Shown here in pieces: positions 17,254-27,329 of a stretch of 64,000 bases of DNA. Within the stretch, counting starts at the first letter, position 1; every line of letters starts with the position of its first letter. Below the pieces are notes generated by a model, which saw nothing but the letters and a program-made list of their open reading frames with translations, searched no databases and had not been told where the DNA came from. Origin of the DNA: Sipunculus nudus (Eukaryota > Annelida > Sipuncula > Golfingiida > Sipunculidae); assembly GCA_026874595.1 (NCBI GenBank), contig JAPPUL010000069.1:1738001-1802000 (forward strand). Direction: 5' to 3'. The position numbers and the translations under genes are program-made.

Positions 17254-18105
17254 TCACCACTCAGAAAGTATTTCTTTTAAACGAAGGGCACTATCTCTTA
17301 TATCTTCTTGCGCAGCACAAGCTACAATCGGTACATCCACTATCTCTATAGTACTTAGGATTTCTACGTCCGTAGAATTAAAGTATCTTACCCACCATAC
17401 ATAAGAATTATTAGTAGAATTTATACGACAATTCCCATAACCACGAGATAAAATTACTATCTTACCCTCTCCAAGAACTTTATCTATATATTCAATGTCT
17501 TCAGGGGTATGCGGAAGCAATGTTAAATTAATAGTATGAGCAGTTTCTGATGCACTATTTGGTTTATTTAATTTTAGATTCTTTTTCTTATCAAAAATCT
17601 CAGTTAGAATCGCTGGTGCATTAATTAAATTTTCGCCTTGTATATCGCTACTTTTCCATTCTAAACCTGGTAGTAAGCTGTTTTCTTCTAATATAATTTT
17701 TGGGACATCGGCTATTTCAACATAATCTTTTATTACAAGCCCTTCTCCATTTGTTCTAACAACTCGCCAAACTCCTGTGAATACACTTTCTTGTATGTTA
17801 ATCTTACCGTTATCAAGCTCTATAAAAGCGCTAACCTCTCCTTCTCCCATTAGCTGATTAAAATATAATATATCATCACCAGCCAAATCATTAACACCTA
17901 TCTTTATACCATCTTCTCCAACCGCATATCCTTCTAAGCCTCTAATAATTGCACTTAATAGCTCTTTGCATTTAACTAACTTGTCTTTATTGTCCCAATT
18001 ATATATTTCACTATTTAATTCAAAAGTATACATCTCATTGGGCATCTTTATATACTCAAGGGTATCATCTTTTGAATCGTTTATATCTTTATTTATCATA
18101 GGCAA
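17254..18105 (-). CDS. hupH: Hydrogenase accessory protein HupH
   Basis: 283 residues. The pattern matches HupH/HyaF: GEGEVSAFI near residue 90, QESVFTGVWRV, LPGLEW, LLPHTPEDIEYIDKVLGEG, ILSRGYGNCRI and NVWWVRYFN-like C-terminal sequence (YVWWVRYFN). It is needed for uptake-hydrogenase maturation, possibly with HupF, and is coupled to the rubredoxin gene. Confidence 0.92.
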   Translation of the reverse strand: MPMINKDINDSKDDTLEYIKMPNEMYTFELNSEIYNWDNKDKLVKCKELLSAIIRGLEGYAVGEDGIKIGVNDLAGDDILYFNQLMGEGEVSAFIELDNGKINIQESVFTGVWRVVRTNGEGLVIKDYVEIADVPKIILEENSLLPGLEWKSSDIQGENLINAPAILTEIFDKKKNLKLNKPNSASETAHTINLTLLPHTPEDIEYIDKVLGEGKIVILSRGYGNCRINSTNNSYVWWVRYFNSTDVEILSTIEIVDVPIVACAAQEDIRDSALRLKEILSEW

Positions 18106-18138
18106 CGCCTTTATTTAACTAATATTATTATAAGTAAT

Positions 18139-18837
18139 TTAATCTTGTATTCTTGTTGGAGGTGGTTTAACTTCAGAGTTTAGAATGTTTTGAATTTCGC
18201 TTATATATTCTTCCCAATCTTTAATCTTAGAGATAGCTCCTAAGTAGCCTCCATTCTTATTGAATACCAAGCAGGGCCAAGCACTAAATCCATATCTACT
18301 TTGAAGCTTCTTCTCAGTAGCACGGCTTACTACTCCTGCAACTAAATTATCAAATACTTTTAATAATTCAGGAAGTACAACAGCTACGTCTAAACTCTCT
18401 GGATATAAATCAGCATCATTAGCAAAAAACAATACACTATACTCATTAGAGTTTAAAAACTCATCTAAGTTATCTTCTGTAACTAACTTATATCCTTTCT
18501 GCGTAATTAAATTTTGTATCAACTCTTCAAACATCTTTTCCTCAAATGGATTAACCGGTTTTCTATTAACTAAATCTGCAAATAGATTATCTATCTTTTC
18601 TATCTCACCTCCAGATATAGCAAGTTCTACTGCCTTAAGGGCATTAGATGTCTTTTTTGCCTCCTCATCCGTCATAACTTCTCGTGCACTATCTATAAAT
18701 ACTTTAAGCCAGGTCCCAACCCCCTGTTTCCCAACCAATTGTATATCTACCTTTTTAACATCTCCTACATAGTTCTTACAAACCGCATAGCTATCTCCTG
18801 CCTCCTCTACCACTTGCATCGGTATACCTACACACAT
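18139..18837 (-). CDS. HupF-HupG fusion protein
   Basis: 232 residues combining two normally separate chaperones. Residues 1-~95 are HypC-like HupF (MCVGIPMQVVEE, with the essential Cys2), thought to guard the large subunit under oxygen. Residues ~115-225 are a HupG/HyaE thioredoxin-like domain (EYSVLFFANDADLYPESLDVAVVLPE, RYGFSAWPCLVF) that lacks the CxxC motif and is thought to bind the Tat-exported small subunit. There is no stop or frameshift between them. It sits between hupD and hupH, where separate hupF and hupG genes are usually found. Confidence 0.88.
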   Translation of the reverse strand: MCVGIPMQVVEEAGDSYAVCKNYVGDVKKVDIQLVGKQGVGTWLKVFIDSAREVMTDEEAKKTSNALKAVELAISGGEIEKIDNLFADLVNRKPVNPFEEKMFEELIQNLITQKGYKLVTEDNLDEFLNSNEYSVLFFANDADLYPESLDVAVVLPELLKVFDNLVAGVVSRATEKKLQSRYGFSAWPCLVFNKNGGYLGAISKIKDWEEYISEIQNILNSEVKPPPTRIQD

Positions 18838-18843
18838 AAAGCT

Positions 18844-19479
18844 TTACACCTTATCATTATTTAACCCTCCTCTCCTTAGAAATCTAATATCTCCTTTACG
18901 ATAAGCTTCTTCTTCCGACGGTCTTAATGTCTCATAATTATTAAGTGATATCCTCTCACTATTAATCATAGAATCTTTGCCCACCTCTAACTCTCGGTGC
19001 TTATATGCAACTTTAAATCTATCTAGATAGGCTAAACAACACTTAATTGCCGGCTCTATTTGAGCCTTAACTTCTGCTCTTAAACTACCACCATAATCTT
19101 CAAGCTCAATCGGCTGTACCCCAATTAGTAAAATGTCTTTAGGACACTCTCCTGTTAACTCCGCTGTATATAACACATCTTGAAACCCTGTTTGATGCAA
19201 GCTTAATTTCTTAGCCCCCATAAACTTAGGTACTTCTTCATCTTTAATTAGTTTCATTGTCCCCCCTGCTAAGCCATAGTCTATTGCATCAAATACTACT
19301 AATATATCACTTTCTTGTACGTGTTGTATTAAATATAACCCTTGAGTCCCTCCGTCCATTAATCTTACATTATCTTCAAACTCATATCCCTCGTTTAATT
19401 TCTCAACAGCACGTACTCCAAAACCTTCGTCAGCCCATAGAATATTGCCTATCCCTAGAATAAGAACTTTTTTATCCAT
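18844..19479 (-). CDS. hupD: Hydrogenase maturation endopeptidase HupD
   Basis: 211 residues of the HyaD/HupD family. GIGNILWADEGFGV contains the nickel-sensing Glu/Asp, MDGGTQGLYLI follows, and LSLHQTGFQDVL holds the conserved His. It cleaves the C-terminal extension of HupL once Ni-Fe is installed. It lies between hupC and the hupF-hupG fusion, 6 nt from the latter. Confidence 0.95.
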   Translation of the reverse strand: MDKKVLILGIGNILWADEGFGVRAVEKLNEGYEFEDNVRLMDGGTQGLYLIQHVQESDILVVFDAIDYGLAGGTMKLIKDEEVPKFMGAKKLSLHQTGFQDVLYTAELTGECPKDILLIGVQPIELEDYGGSLRAEVKAQIEPAIKCCLAYLDRFKVAYKHRELEVGKDSMINSERISLNNYETLRPSEEEAYRKGDIRFLRRGGLNNDKV

Positions 19480-19509
19480 CGTTATAATTGTCTGGAACCA
19501 AAAACAGCA

Positions 19510-20199
19510 CTAGTCCCTATCATCTCTCCAGAACCTCCATCCGCTAATCATTGTACTTATTATTGTTTGTCTAGACATAACATCTTCTCTAACAACAGCG
19601 TAGATATGCGTTATTATAAATACTATTATTACCCACATCCCCAAATGATGCCAGGTATGCACATCCTGACTTTGACCAAATAGAGGTATTACCCAACCAA
19701 ATGCACTATACCACCAGCTATCTACTCCTTGTCCTTCTGAATAAAGTGCAAGTCCTGTCAGAAGCATAAAGACACTTGCCAGGAAATACATTACAAACAT
19801 TACCAGCTGTGCCAAAGGATTGTGCCCAACGTGTTTTTTAGGCTCTTTTTCAAGAAAAAGGTACCACCTAACTTCATGTATAAAATCTTTCCACCATGCT
19901 TTACTTAGCAACGGCGGCAAGAATATCTGCCTAGCATGTTCATTCCCGACAAATGCCCAATACAACCTCACCAACATCCCAATAGCAAATATATACGCTG
20001 ATGTGAAATGTATAAATCTAATATATCCCATTAGATAATTATCACTTGCCTCGCCTGATACCGTTGGCAATGGTGAACCAATAAAATATCCCGTCACACA
20101 TAAGGCAACTATAGCTACTGAATTAACCCAATGCCATATCCGTATCGGTAACTCATATACATAAACGCCCTTCGTTTTAGACTCTAATTTTGCATCCAT
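19510..20199 (-). CDS. hupC: Ni/Fe-hydrogenase cytochrome b subunit HupC
   Basis: 229 residues with four transmembrane segments and paired heme histidines (IRIWHWVNSVAIVALCVTGY, FIHFTSAYIFAIG, HTWHHLGMWVIIVFIITHIYA). It anchors HupSL on the periplasmic side and passes electrons to quinone. It is 17 nt downstream of hupL. Confidence 0.96.
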   Translation of the reverse strand: MDAKLESKTKGVYVYELPIRIWHWVNSVAIVALCVTGYFIGSPLPTVSGEASDNYLMGYIRFIHFTSAYIFAIGMLVRLYWAFVGNEHARQIFLPPLLSKAWWKDFIHEVRWYLFLEKEPKKHVGHNPLAQLVMFVMYFLASVFMLLTGLALYSEGQGVDSWWYSAFGWVIPLFGQSQDVHTWHHLGMWVIIVFIITHIYAVVREDVMSRQTIISTMISGWRFWRDDRD

Positions 20200-20216
20200 A
20201 ATTTTTCTCTCCCTAA

Positions 20217-22031
20217 TTATCTAACTTTGACTCTAACTATTTCTTCTCCTTCTTCACTCATTACATGTGTAGAACAAGCAAGACAAGGATCAAAACTATG
20301 TATATTACGCAAAATCTCAACAGGCTCGTTTGCCCTCTCAACTGGTGTCCCCATAAGACATGCCTCAAATGCTCCTATATTTCCTTTCGGATCTCTCGGA
20401 GAACCGTTCCAAGTAGTAGGTACTACGCATTGATAATTTTCTATCTTGCCGTCTTTAATTCTAATCCAGTGTCCCAAAGCTCCCCTTGGAGCCGCAACTG
20501 TAGCATAACCTTTAGATTCTTTAGGCCAAGTAGATGGCTCCCATTTTTCCATATTCGCTGTGCTTGAATCTCCATTCTTAATGTTTTGGATTAACTCATT
20601 CCAATCGTCAACCATCATATCTGCACAATACTCAGACTCTAAAGCTCGAGCGAGTGTCCTGCCTATCGTAGACTGTAACACTTGTTTAGCATTTAAATTA
20701 GTTCCTGCTAAAGCATTAAAAAAAGTTACGCTTTTACTCACTTGCTCCTTAACATAATCAACACCATGCGCATACGCTAATGTATATCTTGATAAAGGTC
20801 CAACTTCAACAGCGTTACCTCTCCAACGTGGAGACTTTATCCAAGAATATTTACCTGCCTCATCAAGTTCTTTAATATCTGTTTTTGTTCCCTTGGCATT
20901 AGACCCTAACTCATAGTGAGGCTCTGTTACTCCATCCCATGGATGCAAGCCCACTGTTTCATCAGGGTACTTGTACCAAGAGTGAGTTACAAATTCTTGT
21001 ACCTGCTGTGGGTCTGCCGGATCAACCTCATGAATCTCATTCCAATTGTCATTGAGAATAGCCCCACCAGGTAACTGGTCTGTAGATTTATCGTAATTAA
21101 CTTTCGGATAAGCTCCATAATCCATAACGCTCTTTGCGCCAAGACCTCCTCCCCATAGCTGATTCTTATAAAAACTTGCTATAGCTATCACATCCGGAAC
21201 GTATATATTCTTATTAAAGTCTACCATCTCATCTATACGAGCTTTTACAAAGTTTAATCTCTCCATGTTAAGGGGTGCACCTGCTCCCAAATCACCATCT
21301 ATATTTATAGCACAAGGTACTCCCCCTACTAAATAATTAGGATGAGGATTCTTGCCGCCAAAAATAGTATGCAGTTTCACAAACTCTTTTTGTAAGTCAA
21401 GTGCCTCAAGGTAGTGTGTTACTGCCATCAAATCTGCCTCAGGGCTTAGTTTATATGCTGGATTGTCCCAATACCCATTCTTAAACGGCCCCAATTGCCC
21501 AGACTCTATAAACTTCTTAATCCTTGTCTGAATATCTTTGAAATATCCTGGGCTGGATTTAGGATGCTTAGGAGAGACTGCCTGCTGTAATTTAGAAGTT
21601 TCTTTTACATCTGCTTTTAAGGCGTTAACTGGATTTACCCAGTCCAGTGCATGCAAATGATAAAAGTGTACGACATGATCGTGTACTTGTAATGTTTTTG
21701 CCATCATCTCTCGAATCAAATGGGCATTAGGTGGTATTTTTATATCTAATGCATTTTCTACGGCACGTACCGAAGCCAAAGCATGACACCCTGTACACAC
21801 ACCGCAGATCCTCTCCACAAAAGCCCAGGCATCCCTTGGATCGCGCCCTTTTAGGATTACTTCGATTCCTCTCCACATTGTACCTGAGGATACTGCATTT
21901 TGAATAACGTTGTTTGAATCTAAATTTACCTCACAACGCATGTGCCCCTCTATCCTGGTAACTGGATCAACTACTACCCGTTGTCCACTATTATCTAATT
22001 TATAACCATTTGGTGTATTTATAACTGACAT
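20217..22031 (-). CDS. hupL: [NiFe] uptake hydrogenase large subunit
   Basis: 604 residues. L1 motif [14 protein letters not shown] (C76, C79) and L2 motif DPCLACSTH (C583, C586) ligate Ni-Fe. After H589 there are 15 further residues (VMSEEGEE...), the peptide expected to be removed by HupD. With HupS and HupC this is a membrane-bound, periplasmic H2-oxidising enzyme of group 1. Full length and intact. Confidence 0.98.
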   Translation of the reverse strand: MSVINTPNGYKLDNSGQRVVVDPVTRIEGHMRCEVNLDSNNVIQNAVSSGTMWRGIEVILKGRDPRDAWAFVERICGVCTGCHALASVRAVENALDIKIPPNAHLIREMMAKTLQVHDHVVHFYHLHALDWVNPVNALKADVKETSKLQQAVSPKHPKSSPGYFKDIQTRIKKFIESGQLGPFKNGYWDNPAYKLSPEADLMAVTHYLEALDLQKEFVKLHTIFGGKNPHPNYLVGGVPCAINIDGDLGAGAPLNMERLNFVKARIDEMVDFNKNIYVPDVIAIASFYKNQLWGGGLGAKSVMDYGAYPKVNYDKSTDQLPGGAILNDNWNEIHEVDPADPQQVQEFVTHSWYKYPDETVGLHPWDGVTEPHYELGSNAKGTKTDIKELDEAGKYSWIKSPRWRGNAVEVGPLSRYTLAYAHGVDYVKEQVSKSVTFFNALAGTNLNAKQVLQSTIGRTLARALESEYCADMMVDDWNELIQNIKNGDSSTANMEKWEPSTWPKESKGYATVAAPRGALGHWIRIKDGKIENYQCVVPTTWNGSPRDPKGNIGAFEACLMGTPVERANEPVEILRNIHSFDPCLACSTHVMSEEGEEIVRVKVR

Positions 22032-22042
22032 AAAAATCTCCT

Positions 22043-23131
22043 TTATTCCTCTGTATTATCTCGTTTATTAGCTCGTGCTTTCTTCAAAGCGCTTGCCGCT
22101 GCATGTACTACTACAGCAGCACTAGTTACCCCCGCAACAGTAGCACCAATAGTATCAGCGTTTTCTTCTATGCCAAATGCATGTATATTCGTTAAACGAT
22201 CATAAAACGAGCCTTTATCCCAAAACCCATCTTCAGAACAACCAATACAACCATGTCCTGCCTGTATAGGGAAAGATGTCCCCTCGTTCCAACGAATTGT
22301 AGAACAAGCATTATAACTAGTAGGCCCTTTGCATCCTACCTTATATAAACAATATCCTTTCTTAGCATGTTCATCATCAAACTCCTCTACAAACTGTCCT
22401 GCATCAAAATGTGGACGACGATAACACTTATCATGGATCCTTTGAGAGTAGAACATCTTTGGCCTGCCCTGCCTATCCAAACTTGGCATCCTATCAAATG
22501 TTAGCATATAGGTAATAACTCCTGTCATTACTTCTGCAATCGGAGGGCATCCTGGAACTTTAATAATCGGTTTGTTTGTAATTAATTTATGAGTTGGAGT
22601 TGCTTGAGTTGGGTTTGGCCTTGCTGCCTGCACGCATCCCCACGATGCGCAGGAACCCCATGAGACAATCGCTTTACAATGTTTTGCAACTTTTTCAATT
22701 TGATGATGAAATGGTTTTCCGGCTATGATACAAGACATTCCATCCTGATTTAAAGGGGTATTGCCTTCTACAGCCATAATAAAATTACCATCGTACTTCT
22801 CAATAGTCTCATCAATTATAGCCTCTGATTGAGTGCCAGCTGCCGCCATAATCGTATCATCATAATCCAAAGACAACATAGACAAAATAACATCTTTGGC
22901 CAAAGGATGCGCCGAACGAATAAATGATTCTGAACAGCATGTACACTCAAGACCATGAAGCCACAAAACTGGTATCCTAGGTTTATTCTCCATTGCATGT
23001 GCGATATTTCCTGAAAAGTGGGGCGCCAAGCCTAATGCTGTTGCAGTTAAACTACAATACTTAAGAAAACTGCGACGACTAATACCTTGCCTTCTCATAA
23101 CCTCATAAAAACTTTCAACCTGTAGTGACAT
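22043..23131 (-). CDS. hupS: [NiFe] uptake hydrogenase small subunit, oxygen-tolerant type
   Basis: 362 residues. A Tat signal, RRSFLK at 19-24, exports the folded HupSL pair. The proximal-cluster region reads ECTCCSESF with C63, C65 and C66, and GSCASWGC with C161 and C166; C65 and C166 correspond to the two extra cysteines of the [4Fe-3S] cluster of oxygen-tolerant (6-Cys) enzymes. A C-terminal hydrophobic tail ([20 protein letters not shown]) likely anchors it. Ribosome-binding site GGAGGG lies 6 nt upstream. First gene of the locus. Confidence 0.98.
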   Translation of the reverse strand: MSLQVESFYEVMRRQGISRRSFLKYCSLTATALGLAPHFSGNIAHAMENKPRIPVLWLHGLECTCCSESFIRSAHPLAKDVILSMLSLDYDDTIMAAAGTQSEAIIDETIEKYDGNFIMAVEGNTPLNQDGMSCIIAGKPFHHQIEKVAKHCKAIVSWGSCASWGCVQAARPNPTQATPTHKLITNKPIIKVPGCPPIAEVMTGVITYMLTFDRMPSLDRQGRPKMFYSQRIHDKCYRRPHFDAGQFVEEFDDEHAKKGYCLYKVGCKGPTSYNACSTIRWNEGTSFPIQAGHGCIGCSEDGFWDKGSFYDRLTNIHAFGIEENADTIGATVAGVTSAAVVVHAAASALKKARANKRDNTEE

Positions 23132-23491
23132 AAGAAACCCTCCATATGTTTACTAATTTATCTACCTTCACGCTAAATCTTAAACGCTAAATCTTCAATT
23201 AAAGAAGAAGTTAAAGCTAAGTATAGAGATTATTATTGTCAACAAAAAAATGAATTATTTTATACTATATAAATTAGTGTTTACCTTGAGGGTATTGCTA
23301 TATTAGGATATGAGCTTTTATCTATGTTATGATATGTTGTAATTTGATAAGGTTGCTTTTGGGAAAATAAAAAATTATCTTAAATTATAAGAGCCTATTT
23401 TAATAGTTTTATTTAAATTTAAATTTTAAAACTTATACAAATAATACTTACAAAATAAAAATCCATAACATAGGGAAGAGAGAAGTTTCAT
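23132..23491. promoter_or_regulatory. Divergent promoter region hupS / leuC
   Basis: 360 AT-rich bases between divergent operons. The hup leader contains a 12-bp direct repeat (separate entry). A minus-strand TTGACA near 23240 has no convincing -10 at the right distance. For leuC a weak TTGAGG (23286-23291) and TATGAG (23309-23314), 17 nt apart, could be a promoter. No clear sigma-54 site is seen. Confidence 0.4.
23170..23195. repeat. 12-bp direct repeats in the hup leader
   Basis: ACGCTAAATCTT occurs at 23170-23181 and 23184-23195 (period 14), about 40-65 nt before the hupS start. It could be a regulator site pair or another instance of tandem duplication. Confidence 0.6.
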
Positions 23492-24784
23492 ATGACTATT
23501 ACAGAAAAGATATTGAGTAAAGGTGCAAATAAAAAGGCAGTAAGGCCGGGTGATAATATATGGGTGGATGTTGATGTTTTGATGACTCATGATGTTTGTG
23601 GACCTGGTACTATTGCAGTTTTTGAGGAGCATTTTGGTAAGGATGCAAAGGTTTGGGATAACGAAAAAATAGTTATCATTCCAGATCATTATATCTTTAC
23701 AGAAGATACAAAATGCCATAGAAATATAGATATTTTACGAGAGTTTGCCTCGAAACAAAATATAAAATACTATTACGACGTTGGAACAGATAAATATAAA
23801 GGAGTTTGTCATATTGCCTTAAGCGAGGAGGGACACAGTAGGCCAGGGGAGATAATGTTTGGAACAGACTCTCACACATGCACAGCAGGAGCCTTTGGGA
23901 TGTTTTCAACTGGGATAGGGAACACAGAAGCAGGATTTATAATGGGGGAAGGGAGGTTGTGGGTTAAGGTTCCTGAGACTATGAGATTCATATTAAGAGG
24001 AGAAAAGCCGTCATACATATCAGCAAAGGATGTAATATTGGCAATAATAGGGGATATTGGGGTAGATGGAGCAACATATCGAACTATGGAGTTTTTGGGA
24101 GAAGGGATATCTAATTTTAATATGGATGAGCGGATGACATTATGTAATATGGCAATAGAGGCAGGAGGCAAGAATGGTATAATAGAGCCTGATGAACTCA
24201 CGTTAGATTTTGTTGGTAAGAGAACGGATCGTAAACTAAAGCCTATGTATGCAGATAAGGAAAGCAAATGTTATAGTGTAATGGAATATGATTTATCAAA
24301 ACTTGAGCCTGTGGTTGCCAAGCCGCACTCACCAGACAATAAAGCTCTTGCAAAAGAAATTAACGTAAAAGTTGACAGAGCATATATAGGATCATGTACA
24401 GGAGGAAAGATAACAGATTTTCATCTTGCAGCACAAATACTTGAGGGTCAAAAGGTAAAAGTAAAAACCTATATAATTCCTTCAACGAAGCAAGTATATG
24501 ATAAATTATGGGAGGATAAGATTAAAGGAAAAAGCCTTGCTAAAATATTTGAAGATGCAGGTTGTGAAAAGATAGGTCCCCCAAGCTGTGCAGCATGCCT
24601 AGGAGGGCCACTTGATACATACGGGCGTCTAAATGAGAAAGAAGTTTGTATATCAACAACAAATAGAAACTTTCCGGGGCGAATGGGTTCACGAGATGCA
24701 GAAGTATATCTAGCCTCGCCGCTAACAGTGGCCGGATCAGCGCTACGAGGTTTCGTAACAGATCCACGAGAATATATAAGCTAA
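23492..24784 (+). CDS. leuC: 3-isopropylmalate dehydratase large subunit
   Basis: 430 residues of the shorter type-2 LeuC/HacA group. The [4Fe-4S] ligands are in SCTGGKITD and PSCAACLGG, and the substrate region has FGTDSHTCTAGAFG. It isomerises 2- to 3-isopropylmalate for leucine with LeuD. Close relatives act on homocitrate or methylmalate; the neighbouring leuD, and ilvC in the same window, favour leucine. Ribosome-binding site GGGAAGAGAG is upstream. Confidence 0.93.
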   Translation: MTITEKILSKGANKKAVRPGDNIWVDVDVLMTHDVCGPGTIAVFEEHFGKDAKVWDNEKIVIIPDHYIFTEDTKCHRNIDILREFASKQNIKYYYDVGTDKYKGVCHIALSEEGHSRPGEIMFGTDSHTCTAGAFGMFSTGIGNTEAGFIMGEGRLWVKVPETMRFILRGEKPSYISAKDVILAIIGDIGVDGATYRTMEFLGEGISNFNMDERMTLCNMAIEAGGKNGIIEPDELTLDFVGKRTDRKLKPMYADKESKCYSVMEYDLSKLEPVVAKPHSPDNKALAKEINVKVDRAYIGSCTGGKITDFHLAAQILEGQKVKVKTYIIPSTKQVYDKLWEDKIKGKSLAKIFEDAGCEKIGPPSCAACLGGPLDTYGRLNEKEVCISTTNRNFPGRMGSRDAEVYLASPLTVAGSALRGFVTDPREYIS

Positions 24785-24846
24785 ACACTTTATTATAAAG
24801 TAAAGCAAAAAATAAAAATTATATAGAAAGAGAGGGAACAAAAAGA

Positions 24847-25389
24847 ATGGATATTATACGAGGGCGGGTATTTGTACTTGATGATAATATAGATACAGAT
24901 CAAATAATACCAGCACAATATTTAAATCTTTTACCAAATAAAAAAGAAGAGAGAAAGGAACTGGGTAGCTATGCCTTATCGGGCTTACCCTCAAGCTATA
25001 AAAGATATATAGAGGAAGGCAAATATAAAAGTGAATATAATATAATAATAGCAGGAAAAAACTTTGGGTGCGGCTCATCAAGAGAACATGCTCCAATATC
25101 GCTTGAGGCAGCAGGTTGCGAAGCTATTGTTGCTCTTTCTTACTCTAGAATATTCTTTAGGAACTCAATAAACACGGGACTTTTGTATCCTTTTCAAATA
25201 GATGTGGAAGGGCTAGGAGAAGGCATAATGGATACATTTCAAACAGGTGATGAGGTTGAAATAGACAAAAGAGCCTATATCCTAAAAGATATAAGTCGTG
25301 GGAAAGAATATAGATTGCAGTCATTGGGTGAGTGCGAGGACATAATAAGGAGTGGTGGGATATTTGAATACGCAAAGAATCTTAAATAA
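24847..25389 (+). CDS. leuD: 3-isopropylmalate dehydratase small subunit
   Basis: 180 residues with the swivel-domain motifs DDNIDTDQIIPAQYL and GKNFGCGSSREHAP. It partners with LeuC 62 nt upstream. An insert of about 15 residues (NKKEERKELGSYALSG) is typical for this small-subunit group. The stop codon lies within an 11-bp tandem duplication. Confidence 0.93.
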   Translation: MDIIRGRVFVLDDNIDTDQIIPAQYLNLLPNKKEERKELGSYALSGLPSSYKRYIEEGKYKSEYNIIIAGKNFGCGSSREHAPISLEAAGCEAIVALSYSRIFFRNSINTGLLYPFQIDVEGLGEGIMDTFQTGDEVEIDKRAYILKDISRGKEYRLQSLGECEDIIRSGGIFEYAKNLK

Positions 25390-25406
25390 ATGTATAATAA
25401 ATGTAT
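25385..25406. repeat. 11-bp tandem duplication at the leuD stop codon
   Basis: AATAAATGTAT occurs twice (25385-25395, 25396-25406); the leuD TAA falls in the first copy. Confidence 0.9.
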
Positions 25407-25429
25407 ATAGGAAGGGGATTAAAGGAGAT

Positions 25430-26542
25430 ATGGCAAAAGAAAGTTTAAGCAAGAAGTATTTTAGAGCAAATATAGGAGAGTATCCAGAGAGTTTTGTCTT
25501 TATGGGAAGGACATATGTAAAGAAAGAAGATCTTAGATATGGGACTAATCCTCATCAAAAGGCTGCATATTACAAGCCTTTGGAAGGTTTAGCTGTACTT
25601 GGAGATTATAAGCTATTAAAGACGGGCAAGGGAGGCTTCTCACAAACGAACTTAGAAGATATAAATTACGCTATAAAGATATTAAAATATTTTGAAAAAC
25701 ATTCTACAGTAATAATGAAACATTTGAATCCTTGCGGAGCTGCACTTGAAAAGGGAAGTCTTGAAAAGTCATATAAGGAGGCACTACTATCTGATCCGAA
25801 GGCAGCGTTTGGGGGTGTGATGGTATTTAATAGTGAAGTTGATGAGAAGACGGCTTTGCAGATTATGGAAGGAGTAGTTGAGGTTGTAGTTGGGCCTTCA
25901 TATACAAAAGAGGCTCTTAGCGTATTAAATGATTATAAAACTTTTAAAAGAAATAAGCATCTTAGGATAGTTGAGGTAAAGAACTTTGCAAAGCTCCCAA
26001 AGTTTATAGGTGATAGTGGAGATGGTTTTGAAGAGGCCAAAGTATTATCAGATGGAACAATTATAGTATCAGAATCTTATCTAACGAAGATTCGAAGTAA
26101 AGAAGATTTGCTAATAGCCAATACAGAACATAAGACTAAAGGTTTTATAAGGTCTTTGCGAGAGCCAACAGATATAGAATATAAGGATCTGCTTGCTTCA
26201 TGGTATATTAATTTAGGGGTACGTTCTAATGGAGTGGTGATTGTAAAAAATGCAACAGTACTTGCAATAGGGACAGGAGAACAAGATAGGGTAGGGGCGG
26301 TTGAGCAGGCGATAATGAAGGCAAAGACAAAGTATGCAGGCAATGAAAGCCTTAAAGGAGCAGTCATATCGTCAGATGGTTTTTTCCCATTTAGAGATTC
26401 AATAGACGTAATAGCAGAAAGTGGAATTAAAGCGATAGTGCAACCTGGGGGTTCTTTAAGTGATTACGAAGTAATAAAAGCGTGTAACGAACATGGGATT
26501 TCAATGGTCTTTACAGATGAGCGATGTTTTTCACATCATTAA
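25430..26542 (+). CDS. purH: Stand-alone AICAR transformylase (PurH C-domain type)
   Basis: About 370 residues. Matches the formyltransferase half of PurH: DLRYGTNPHQKAAYY, GKGGFSQTNLEDIN, IMKHLNPCGAAL, DPKAAFGGVMVFN and ...GAVISSDGFFPFRDSID. The IMP-cyclohydrolase (MGS-fold) domain is absent, so ring closure must be done by another protein. I chose the ATG at 25430, preceded by AAAGGAG, over an earlier start inside leuD. Probably co-transcribed with leuCD. Confidence 0.88.
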   Translation: MAKESLSKKYFRANIGEYPESFVFMGRTYVKKEDLRYGTNPHQKAAYYKPLEGLAVLGDYKLLKTGKGGFSQTNLEDINYAIKILKYFEKHSTVIMKHLNPCGAALEKGSLEKSYKEALLSDPKAAFGGVMVFNSEVDEKTALQIMEGVVEVVVGPSYTKEALSVLNDYKTFKRNKHLRIVEVKNFAKLPKFIGDSGDGFEEAKVLSDGTIIVSESYLTKIRSKEDLLIANTEHKTKGFIRSLREPTDIEYKDLLASWYINLGVRSNGVVIVKNATVLAIGTGEQDRVGAVEQAIMKAKTKYAGNESLKGAVISSDGFFPFRDSIDVIAESGIKAIVQPGGSLSDYEVIKACNEHGISMVFTDERCFSHH

Positions 26543-26572
26543 ATGTGCATTAATAAATGTGCATTAATAAAT
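26541..26572. repeat. 14-bp tandem duplication at the purH stop codon
   Basis: AAATGTGCATTAAT occurs at 26541-26554 and 26555-26568 followed by a partial copy; it begins within the purH stop codon. Confidence 0.9.
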
Positions 26573-26601
26573 ATTTATTAAATATTCAATAAACAAAATA
26601 T

Positions 26602-27192
26602 TCAATTATCTTCTGAGATAATATGATTACCTATAATAAAGTTAGTATTTGTTTTTGAGCTGATAAGAACGTTTCCTTTATATGTATTCGTAACTTTACG
26701 TATAAGCACACCAAAATCGTTGTAATATGAGAATGTATATTTGTATGTTTTCCTTGATGTTCGTCTTTGATAGGCATGAACTTCAGAAAGATATCCCTTA
26801 GGGGAGTACCAGATAGCTTTGCTTAGATATGATTTGCCATTAAAGAAATTAAAATAATATTCACCCATAAGCTGTTGATTTTTATAATATTGATATTTTA
26901 TGGCTTGTTTAGCTTTACGCTTACGTTTTATAGAATAATATGTAAACTTTGTAAAGTAATATGAAAGGTTCTCTAAATCAGTTTCTTTAAGAAGCGCTAC
27001 AAAAACAGGTGCATTAGTTCTAATATTTATATCTTCAATTCTTTTATAATAGCCATCAAGGCAACGTAGATAACTTTTGTATTGAATGCAAGGAGGATTT
27101 TGGTTTTTCTTATCTTGGGAAAAGAGAATAGATAGTGGTAATAATACTAAAGCAAATGGGATTAGTATATATAACTTACTTTTACATATCAT
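26602..27192 (-). CDS. Exported protein of unknown function
   Basis: 196 residues with a clear Sec signal peptide (LYILIPFALVLLPLSILFS) and a Tyr/Lys-rich mature part. Repeating beta-type segments such as YYFNFFNGKSYLSKAIWYSPKG recall toxin-antitoxin-unrelated MORN/YD-like repeats, but not convincingly. I do not recognise the family. It is convergent with purH. Confidence 0.6.
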   Translation of the reverse strand: MICKSKLYILIPFALVLLPLSILFSQDKKNQNPPCIQYKSYLRCLDGYYKRIEDINIRTNAPVFVALLKETDLENLSYYFTKFTYYSIKRKRKAKQAIKYQYYKNQQLMGEYYFNFFNGKSYLSKAIWYSPKGYLSEVHAYQRRTSRKTYKYTFSYYNDFGVLIRKVTNTYKGNVLISSKTNTNFIIGNHIISEDN

Positions 27193-27329
27193 ATTTTAAC
27201 CTTAAATAACAAAGCGGGCACATTTTGACATCGGACTTTGCAATAATATAGTAAAGTCATTAAATAATAAAATATATAAAGAAAGCAAAGTATTCTTAAT
27301 AAGTATTATAAGTATTCTTAAAAATATAC

